A DNA stretch of 8,710 nucleotides, taken from a bacterium (GTDB lineage: Bacteria; B130-G9). Shown here in pieces: positions 1-5,227 of the stretch. A model generated the notes under the pieces. That model saw only the letters and a program-made list of their open reading frames with translations, was not told where the DNA came from and made no database searches. The position numbers were made by a program, and so were the translations under genes. The stretch spans positions 1 to 8,710 of the forward strand of contig DATLAJ010000151.1 of NCBI GenBank assembly GCA_035527515.1, in the 5' to 3' direction. Every line of letters starts with the position of its first letter. Position 1 is the first letter of the stretch.

Positions 1-65
1 ACTGAGGCGTTCGTGTGTCTTCTTTATTCTTATGTGGTCACATTAGCTCACGCTGTTGCGTCAAT

Positions 66-785
66 TCAACGGCATTCGAGAAAATGAGGGCCAAAGATCT
101 CCTCGACGAGGCGTCGCTCGAAACCGGACATGAATCTTTTCTCGAAGCAACGGAAGCGCCATTCCCCGTCCTCCTTAACCATTCGTACGCTATCGTCTAT
201 GTGAATCCTGTCCTGGCCCAAAGTGGTAGCTGCGATCAGATCGCCTGTTACTCGCACCCAGGCTGTATCCCCTGACTTACCCGTAATCTCATAACGCAGC
301 TCCGTGAGGCTGAACCGAGGCCACAGTGTTAGCATGTTTTCGAGGGTCTGTCGATCCAAAGACTCTCTTTGCAGGAGCTGCCCGAAGTGCTCAACTCCCC
401 GCCGAAAATCTGGTAATGTCGAGGCTGAAGTTACCGACTCTAGGCGTGTGAAGTCTTCCTTGTCTCCTCCGTAGAAACTCTCATACCACTTTCGCAAGTT
501 GTCTCTGGGATCGTTGAACACACAGAGCACTCTAGCCCACCAGGAAGGACCGTCAGAATGCTCGCGTGTAATTCCGCTTCCTGTAGAGTATTCGTAAGAC
601 TTGGGGTGGTGATCAGAGCAATTGCGCGCTATCATGCCGATCCAGAAGATCAATACGATAAGCCCCCATACGGATCCCCAACGGCTGGGCGGTGTCTTAC
701 CTTCTCCCTGAGACACACGCCCAACGGTCGAAGAGCCTCGCTGAAGTCGTAGTTTTTCAAGCTTCCTACGTTCTTTCAAGCCCAT
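66..785 (-). CDS. Membrane-anchored hypothetical protein with NTF2-like C-terminal domain
   Basis: A 239-aa protein that I do not recognise as a named family. Residues 1-37 are strongly basic (KERRKLEKLRL). One hydrophobic helix follows at about 38-53 (VWGLIVLIFWIGMIA), so the likely topology is a cytoplasmic N-terminus with the rest outside the inner membrane. Residues about 92-215 resemble the NTF2-like/DUF4878 type: a helical start, then strands with TAWVRVTGDL and ending VKEDGEWRF, a common ending in that superfamily. Such domains usually bind ligands or partners, so no reaction is implied. The ATG at 785 is supported by AGAGGA at 793-798, 7 nt upstream. It is the last gene of a three-gene tandem set, 45 bp after its neighbour. 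The NTF2 assignment is inferred from pattern only. Confidence 0.72.
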   Translation of the reverse strand: MGLKERRKLEKLRLQRGSSTVGRVSQGEGKTPPSRWGSVWGLIVLIFWIGMIARNCSDHHPKSYEYSTGSGITREHSDGPSWWARVLCVFNDPRDNLRKWYESFYGGDKEDFTRLESVTSASTLPDFRRGVEHFGQLLQRESLDRQTLENMLTLWPRFSLTELRYEITGKSGDTAWVRVTGDLIAATTLGQDRIHIDDSVRMVKEDGEWRFRCFEKRFMSGFERRLVEEIFGPHFLECR

Positions 786-792
786 TCTGTGG

Positions 793-798
793 TCCTCT
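793..798 (-). promoter_or_regulatory. Shine-Dalgarno site AGAGGA
   Basis: Read on the minus strand, AGAGGA lies 7 nt before the ATG at 785. It fixes that start and supports independent translation of the third gene of the set. Confidence 0.6.
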
Positions 799-830
799 TT
801 CCGAAAGGTAAGGCCGGCTTCACAGAACGA

Positions 831-1343
831 TCAATCCCACGTTGGTTCCCACCGCTCGCTCGCGTGAAAATCCCCATGCGAGAAGGTCACCTGATCATTC
901 CGGTAATCATAATGCGCCGTTTCTGCAACCCTCGGTTGCCGACGGCCGGTCGGGGAGGGTGGCGTCCACAATCGTGCCTTCACGAGTATATCCACTTCTC
1001 GAGACCGCGGGTCACAACCATGATCAGTCAGGACTTTGATTATGGCTTGCATTGCTTGGTTAGTCACTTTCCTAACCCGGAAGGACCCGTGCAATCGGAC
1101 CGGATTGTCATAGAAATCAAATGCAATGGCAATCTTGGTGCACAAACGACCATTAGAGTACTTTAGAACTTCTCGACGCCCAAAGTGCTGAAGACCCATT
1201 CTGCTCAGTTCCTTCTCCAGAGACCGGCGAAACTCACCTTCTGGGGGAAGAGGCCCGCCGAGCCGAAATAGCGCATAACTCACCAAGGAAACAGCTGTAA
1301 TAACGACCCAAGATATGACAAGCAGTTTCCCCGCGGGTTTCAT
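831..1343 (-). CDS. Short single-pass membrane-anchored hypothetical protein
   Basis: A 170-aa protein not recognised as any family. It starts MKPAGK, followed by a hydrophobic segment at about 7-27 (LLVISWVVITAVSLVSYALF), so it is a signal anchor or uncleaved signal peptide with the rest probably periplasmic. The soluble part (about 35-170) is basic and mixed alpha/beta, with two Cys at about residues 68 and 110. No catalytic motif is visible. The ATG at 1343 is preceded by a purine-rich stretch (GAAGAAGAGAAG, then AGGG directly before ATG) that may act as a ribosome binding site. The gene begins 25 bp after the stop of the OB-fold lipoprotein gene and ends 45 bp before the NTF2-like gene, consistent with a shared transcript. 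Confidence 0.65.
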   Translation of the reverse strand: MKPAGKLLVISWVVITAVSLVSYALFRLGGPLPPEGEFRRSLEKELSRMGLQHFGRREVLKYSNGRLCTKIAIAFDFYDNPVRLHGSFRVRKVTNQAMQAIIKVLTDHGCDPRSREVDILVKARLWTPPSPTGRRQPRVAETAHYDYRNDQVTFSHGDFHASERWEPTWD

Positions 1344-1368
1344 CCCTGACTTCTCTTCTTCTGCTTCC

Positions 1369-1911
1369 CTAGTGAAGGATCCTACCTGGAGACAATAATA
1401 TGCTGTTCAGATCCCGTCGGCCAGAGGAGAGCTCAGACACAATGCCCTCGAAACAAACGTATTGGCCCTGCGTCACGTGCACGACGCGCTCCCTGAATTC
1501 TTCAGGGACCCGAAGGACGACCGATACGTTATACCGGCTCTTTCTTCTTCGTTTCTGGGCCACAAACGCTGGCAGTTTGGAATAGATGTCCTCGTTTGAT
1601 ATACGAACTTCATACCATTGCCCCTCGTCCTTAAGTCTTACTCGGTCTATGTAACCGTTCCACTCCACCTTCTTGCCAATTAGAGACTCCCTATACTCGT
1701 CTCGCTGGACCGAAGTCCACTCTTTCCGGCGCATGTTCTCACAGATATCTGACAAGGCGATATTGGACGTGGGAACGGAGGCAAGCTGTTCTTGGGGCGT
1801 TGGCGGCGATGTGGGCGCCGACGGTCCCCAGCAAGCGACGCAAGCGACAGCCTCAAGCATTACAATGACAGCCACTGTCTTGGCTGCTCTTTGAAGCCCT
1901 TTTATTATCAT
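1369..1911 (-). CDS. Probable lipoprotein with OB-fold (tRNA_anti-like) domain
   Basis: A 180-aa exported protein. I place the start at the ATG at 1911, preceded by AGGCAGGA, rather than the in-frame ATG at 1995. The longer form would put 28 Gly/Arg-rich residues ahead of the signal sequence and has no ribosome binding site. Residues 1-27 are KGLQRAAK followed by a hydrophobic core and AVAC-VAC, so a lipidated Cys at 24 or 27 is likely. A Pro/Ser/Thr-rich linker follows (about 29-45). Residues about 52-178 match the general pattern of OB-fold tRNA_anti-like exported proteins: a helix, then LIGKKVEWNGYIDRV, strands, a basic KRRRKSR loop, and QGQYVCFEGIVSEL. Function is unknown; this family is not known to be enzymatic. 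It is the first gene of the three-gene set. Confidence 0.68.
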   Translation of the reverse strand: MIIKGLQRAAKTVAVIVMLEAVACVACWGPSAPTSPPTPQEQLASVPTSNIALSDICENMRRKEWTSVQRDEYRESLIGKKVEWNGYIDRVRLKDEGQWYEVRISNEDIYSKLPAFVAQKRRRKSRYNVSVVLRVPEEFRERVVHVTQGQYVCFEGIVSELSSGRRDLNSILLSPGRILH

Positions 1912-2013
1912 TTCCTGCCTACTCTCCGACCCCGGCCCGCGGCCTGGCTCGATGCCACAGGCCCGACCGGCAGCTCGTGATACTAAATTGTACATTACTG
2001 CGAGCGAACTGGT

Positions 2014-2041
2014 TTTACAATGACAAGCTAGACGCGTTCAA
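2014..2041 (-). promoter_or_regulatory. Weak candidate promoter for the three-gene set
   Basis: On the minus strand, TTGAAC (2036-2041) and TGTAAA (2014-2019) are separated by 16 bp. Each matches four of six sigma70 consensus bases. Its position is plausible, about 100 bp upstream of the lipoprotein start, but a match this weak can occur by chance. Confidence 0.22.
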
Positions 2042-2054
2042 GCTACTCGCGATT

Positions 2055-2246
2055 TCAGTTGGACGCCGCCTGCTTCGCCACCCACTTCTTGTAGATTGTC
2101 TTTCCGGACTGCATGTCGGGGATTATCTCGGCAAGGCCGAGCGGCTGCGCCTTGTCGGGCGTGATGAAGCCGTAGTCGTGCCAGCCGTGGGGCTTGTAGT
2201 ACTCCCTTTTGGGCCAAGCCGAGATCCTCCTCCATATCCTCTTCAA
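2055..2246 (-). pseudogene. Short coding-like remnant, possibly the 3' end of a lost gene
   Basis: A 63-codon frame from a TTG at 2246 encodes a sensible-looking sequence: KREYYKPHGWHDYGFITP, then a PLGLAEIIPDMQSG segment and a KKWVAKQ tail, rich in aromatic and mixed residues. The overlapping minus frame reads as low-complexity Arg/Ala/His, which is typical of an out-of-frame shadow of true coding sequence. Upstream in the same frame a Pro-rich stretch (AVPPPPQNPHL) runs to an in-frame TGA at 2286-2288, and the repeat hairpins begin just beyond. There is no ATG and no clear ribosome binding site. I do not recognise the family. It could be a small gene with a TTG start or a 5'-truncated remnant; the latter seems likelier. 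Confidence 0.33.
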
Positions 2247-2291
2247 GTGAGGGTTCTGGGGAGGAGGAGGGACGGCGATGCGTCCTCAGAC

Positions 2292-2312
2292 CGCCCGACT
2301 GGAAGTCGGGCG
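2292..2312. repeat. Inverted repeat hairpin 1
   Basis: CGCCCGAC and its exact complement GTCGGGCG form an 8-bp GC-rich stem around a 5-nt loop (TGGAA). With the second hairpin 25 bp away it forms a REP/BIME-like pair. No T-tract follows. Confidence 0.6.
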
Positions 2313-2337
2313 TTAATGCAATTAGAGCCATCTATAT

Positions 2338-2357
2338 GACCGCGTTGAAACGCGGTC
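2338..2357. repeat. Inverted repeat hairpin 2
   Basis: GACCGCGT and its exact complement ACGCGGTC form an 8-bp stem around the tetraloop TGAA. A further half copy, TGACCGC, follows at 2362-2368. The paired-hairpin layout resembles dispersed extragenic palindromes; only genome-wide copy number could confirm that. Confidence 0.6.
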
Positions 2358-2408
2358 GAGGTGACCGCAGAACTCTAGTTACAATCTAAAGCCATACTCA
2401 TCCCTTAC

Positions 2409-2431
2409 TTCAGCCTTCCGCCTTCAGCCTT
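2409..2431. repeat. Short tandem direct repeat TTCAGCCTT, period 14
   Basis: TTCAGCCTT occurs at 2409-2417 and again at 2423-2431. The second copy is part of a small hairpin, CAGCC-TTGC-GGCTG (2425-2438), just past the stop codon of the 354-aa gene. The hairpin has no T-tract, so terminator function is doubtful. Confidence 0.4.
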
Positions 2432-2441
2432 GCGGCTGTCG

Positions 2442-3506
2442 TTACTCTTGGGGCTCTGCGTAAATGGATTGATCGACAAGGAAGGTGGGTTGCCTCAAGT
2501 CCTCGGGCTGAAGCCGCTTCCTGCGAGCCAAGAACCGCTGGTGTAGATTGACCACGCTGGATGAGTGCTCGATCGCCTCCACAATGGGGAAGGACTCTAT
2601 ATTGTATCGGTCAGCCCAACCTGTCTCATCGCAGAAGAGCTCTAGCCCCTTCAGCGACTTGCTCTTCGTCCCGGCAGCGACAAGGATCGTCTCGCCGTGG
2701 ACCAGGTCCGTCGTGTTCTCGCGGTCGGAGACGACGATGACGTCGATTTGAGGCAGACGTTCCGAAAGATCGATCGCCTCGTCAAGCGGCATCTGTGCGA
2801 GGACTATCACGACATTTGCGATGGTCGCACTCGACGCCAAGACCCGCTTCAGGGCCTCATCGGGCTGCTCCACCTCAACCGTCCTGCTGCCCTCATCGTC
2901 CTTCGTCCAATCGACTATGAGAGCCTCGTCGTCCTGAGAGACAACGGCGCTTACACATACGGTCGCCCCAGTTGTGTGAAAGAGCATGAACGGATGAAAC
3001 ACAGGCTCCTGGGTCTCAGCATCAAGCACGTTTGCAGAGATGAATGGGAACCAAGCCTGCCGCTGGAGAGCCTTCAGGTGGCGAATCCCGAACGTGAAGT
3101 CCTTAACCCCAAGCCCCAGTCCGTCGTAGCCCATTATGTTCAGGGCGGCGATCATGGCCCACGACTTCAACTTCTGGCGAGTGCCGCTACAGTTGAAAAG
3201 ATTGCCCACGTCCAGAAGTAGCGCATTACCTCGCGGCTCAACGCACTCCAGAACGAAAGTCCGGCGCCTCTCAAAGCCGCCTAATTGAGGGTCGAAGCAG
3301 CTGGACCGCGTCATCGTCCCGTATGAGTTGCCGGAGAAAAAGGCCACAACACTCGGCGTCGCCTGGACCTCGAAGTCCACCTTGACGAATTCCGGCTCCT
3401 CCTGCGCGAGGCCGACCGAGGCGCCAGCCAGACCCAATATGCACGCCACGAAGAGAGCTGCAAGCAACCACAGTTGACCACGCACAAGTCTGACGGCCCG
3501 GTTCAC
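2442..3506 (-). CDS. Exported UshA/metallophosphatase-like protein with degenerate active site
   Basis: A 354-aa exported protein. A longer reading to an ATG at 3611 exists, but its first 35 residues would lie inside the carbamoyltransferase gene. The GTG at 3506 has GAGGTGA 5 nt upstream and gives a normal signal peptide (about 1-34, core LWLLAALFVACILGLAGA, cut near GLA-QEE). The mature part follows the 5'-nucleotidase (UshA, COG0737) N-domain order: SGNSYG at 58-63, LGGFERR at 75-81, LDVGN at 98-102, MGYDGLGLGVKDF at 125-137, SANV at 157-160 and VIVLAQ at 233-238. The family metal ligands (DxH, the D of LDxGD, NHE, SH, GHxH) appear as NSY, N, VKD, AQ and SDR, so phosphatase activity is unlikely. 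It appears paralogous to residues 40-300 of the 808-aa protein and ends the operon. Confidence 0.78.
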   Translation of the reverse strand: MNRAVRLVRGQLWLLAALFVACILGLAGASVGLAQEEPEFVKVDFEVQATPSVVAFFSGNSYGTMTRSSCFDPQLGGFERRRTFVLECVEPRGNALLLDVGNLFNCSGTRQKLKSWAMIAALNIMGYDGLGLGVKDFTFGIRHLKALQRQAWFPFISANVLDAETQEPVFHPFMLFHTTGATVCVSAVVSQDDEALIVDWTKDDEGSRTVEVEQPDEALKRVLASSATIANVVIVLAQMPLDEAIDLSERLPQIDVIVVSDRENTTDLVHGETILVAAGTKSKSLKGLELFCDETGWADRYNIESFPIVEAIEHSSSVVNLHQRFLARRKRLQPEDLRQPTFLVDQSIYAEPQE

Positions 3507-3511
3507 TGACC

Positions 3512-3518
3512 TCACCTC
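3512..3518 (-). promoter_or_regulatory. Shine-Dalgarno GAGGTGA overlapping the upstream stop codon
   Basis: Minus-strand GAGGTGA sits 5 nt before the GTG at 3506, and its last three bases are the TGA stop of the carbamoyltransferase gene. This favours 3506 over the GTG at 3515 (which would overlap the stop as GTGA) and over the far upstream ATG. It implies translational coupling. Confidence 0.6.
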
Positions 3519-5227
3519 TGCCCCGGCGTCTTGCTGAGCACGAAATTGTCGATCACGAGATCGTCCAGACCCGTCGTGTAGAAGCACCTCAGCGCGTCCT
3601 TCGGGGTGCACACTATCGGCTCTTCCTTTATGTTGAACGACGTGTTCAGGACGACAGGCACGCCGGTTAGCTTCTCAAACTCGGCGATGAGGTTGTAGTA
3701 GAGCGGGTCCATCGACTTGGTAACGGTGTGCACGCGGCCAGTCCCGTCAACGTGAGTTACCGACGGGATTACGTCCCGTTTTTTTGGCAGAACATTGTAA
3801 ACAAGCAGCATGAACGGCGAGGGATAAGAGAAGTCGAAGTACTCAGAGACCCTCTCCGCCAGAATCGAGGGCGCAAAGGGCCTGAACGACTCCCGGTGCT
3901 TTACTTGCTCGTTCACGACATCCTTCATGTTCGGGTCTCGGGGGTCGGCCAGAATGCTTCGTTTGCCGAGCGCACGAGGGCCAAACTCCATACGTCCCTG
4001 AAACCACCCGACGATATGCCCGTTGGCAAGGAGCTTTGCCGCCTCTTTCGACGGGTCCTTGACCTCTTGGAACGGGACCTTGGCGAGCCTAAGAAACGCC
4101 TCAACCTGGTCGTGGGTGTACTGGGGTCCCCAGAAGGCGTTGTCCATCACGAAGTCGCGCGGATTGCCGAGAATGCCATTGTGAACGAAGAACGCTGCGC
4201 CCACGGCAGCACCGGCGTCATAGGCCGCCGGCTGGATATAAGTCTCCTCGAACTGCGTCTCCTTGATGAGCCTCCCGTTGGCGACGCAATTGAGCGCAAC
4301 GCCTCCGTTGAGGCAGATGTTCTTGCTGCCCGTGATCTTGTGCAGGTAGTTGGCCATGTGCAGTAGAGCGTCCTCGAGACGTCGCTGGCCACCCCGGGCA
4401 ACCTCCGCGTGCCGGTCGGTTACTTCCTGGCCTGGCTTTCTGTCCTCGCCAAAAGTCAGAAGAAATTTTTCTGAATAGTAGGGGACCTCGCCAAACTGGT
4501 AGTTAAAAAATGACATGTCCATTTCGTATTCGCCGTCGGGAGCGAGCCGTATCACGCGTTTGAACTCGTTATAGTACTCATCGGTTTTCCCGTAGGACGA
4601 AAGGCCCATCACCTTGTATTCATCGGCGTTGCGCTTGAACCCGAGGTATGTGGTAAGCGTTGTGTAGAAGGCTCCGAGCGAGAACGGGAAGTATATCTCT
4701 TTGAACTTCGTGATCGTATTGCCGCGACCGCGAGCAAGCAGAGTCGTCGTCCACTCCCCGATCCCGTCCGCAGTCAATATCGCCGCGTCGTCAAAGGGCG
4801 AGATTGTGAAGCAGCTGTAGGCGTGGGCGATGTGATGTTCGACGAACTGGAACTTGAATCGGGCCTGCTTGGGGTCGTAGCCCGGCACCCTCTTCAGATA
4901 CCGTTTTGCTGACATCATTGACGGGATTCCGCTGGAGTAGTCCGCCTGGTCTCGGCAGAAGGCCAATGTTCTGGGGAAATACCTCGCCAGGTGGAAGACC
5001 TTACGATGCAGGTTCAGCCACGGATTGATGCAGAAGGCAACCCACGCCACGTCATTGATCGAGGCGCCGATCTCACTGAGGCAGTAGTTGATCGCTCCAT
5101 AAGGGAAGCCTCCATCGTGCTTCTTGCGCGTGAACCGTTCCTCTTCAGCGGCTGCCCTAAGCTTCCCATCGACGAGCACACATGCTGCCGAGTCGTGCTG
5201 GAATGCCGTGATCCCAAGTATGATCAT
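3512..5227 (-). CDS. Carbamoyltransferase, NodU/CmcH/TobZ family
   Basis: A 571-aa cytoplasmic enzyme, the usual family length. The family forms carbamoyl-adenylate from carbamoyl phosphate and ATP in a C-terminal YrdC-like domain, then transfers the carbamoyl group to a hydroxyl of a sugar, antibiotic or nodulation factor in an N-terminal Kae1-like domain. Visible landmarks are HDSAA (11-15), EEER (28-31), EHHIAHAYS (130-138) with the iron-type HxxxH, ADGIGE (153-158), LNGGVALNC (306-314), YDAGAAVGAA (336-345), FGPRALGKRSIL (415-426), HRESFRPFAPS (444-454) and VLNTSFN (526-532). Nothing key is missing, so it should be active. The ATG at 5227 overlaps the upstream TGA as ATGA, with AGAGGA 10 nt before it. 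No glycosyltransferase, polyketide or Nod genes are nearby, so the substrate is unknown. Its exported neighbours suggest the product may reach the envelope. Confidence 0.95.
   Translation of the reverse strand: MIILGITAFQHDSAACVLVDGKLRAAAEEERFTRKKHDGGFPYGAINYCLSEIGASINDVAWVAFCINPWLNLHRKVFHLARYFPRTLAFCRDQADYSSGIPSMMSAKRYLKRVPGYDPKQARFKFQFVEHHIAHAYSCFTISPFDDAAILTADGIGEWTTTLLARGRGNTITKFKEIYFPFSLGAFYTTLTTYLGFKRNADEYKVMGLSSYGKTDEYYNEFKRVIRLAPDGEYEMDMSFFNYQFGEVPYYSEKFLLTFGEDRKPGQEVTDRHAEVARGGQRRLEDALLHMANYLHKITGSKNICLNGGVALNCVANGRLIKETQFEETYIQPAAYDAGAAVGAAFFVHNGILGNPRDFVMDNAFWGPQYTHDQVEAFLRLAKVPFQEVKDPSKEAAKLLANGHIVGWFQGRMEFGPRALGKRSILADPRDPNMKDVVNEQVKHRESFRPFAPSILAERVSEYFDFSYPSPFMLLVYNVLPKKRDVIPSVTHVDGTGRVHTVTKSMDPLYYNLIAEFEKLTGVPVVLNTSFNIKEEPIVCTPKDALRCFYTTGLDDLVIDNFVLSKTPGQR

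Larger units (their letters stand above)
1996..2441. other. Intergenic stretch with repeats and a coding remnant, no confident gene
   Basis: 446 bp separate the central operon from the left three-gene set. The stretch contains a short minus-strand coding-like remnant (2055-2246), a run of GGA triplets (2259-2270), two perfect hairpins (2292-2312 and 2338-2357) and a tandem direct repeat (2409-2431). No T-tract follows either hairpin on either strand, so I do not call an intrinsic terminator, although transcription of the upstream operon must end near here or read through. Confidence 0.6.

Noticed and set aside
1912-1995. Longer N-terminus (ATG at 1995) for the OB-fold lipoprotein
   Set aside because: It has no ribosome binding site, and the extra residues are Gly/Arg-rich and precede the signal sequence.
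2038-2331. Minus-strand open frame of 97 codons
   Set aside because: Its composition is low-complexity Arg/Ala/His/Ser/Pro and it overlaps the better coding-like frame at 2055-2246. Its first part is read from the hairpin repeat.
1977-2339. Plus-strand open frame of 120 codons across the intergenic stretch
   Set aside because: Its codons are in register with the minus-strand remnant, it crosses both the remnant and a hairpin, and it has no ribosome binding site or recognisable motif.
2338-2357. Intrinsic terminator for the central operon
   Set aside because: The stem is good, but no T-tract follows on either strand, so it is recorded only as a repeat.
3507-3611. Longer N-terminus (ATG at 3611) for the 354-aa exported protein
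   Set aside because: It lies almost entirely inside the carbamoyltransferase gene, places 35 polar residues ahead of a normal signal peptide, and ignores the GAGGTGA site 5 nt before the GTG at 3506.
3728-4366. Plus-strand open frame of 212 codons
   Set aside because: It is antisense to the well-supported carbamoyltransferase and is Arg/Val/Leu-rich, as expected of a shadow frame.
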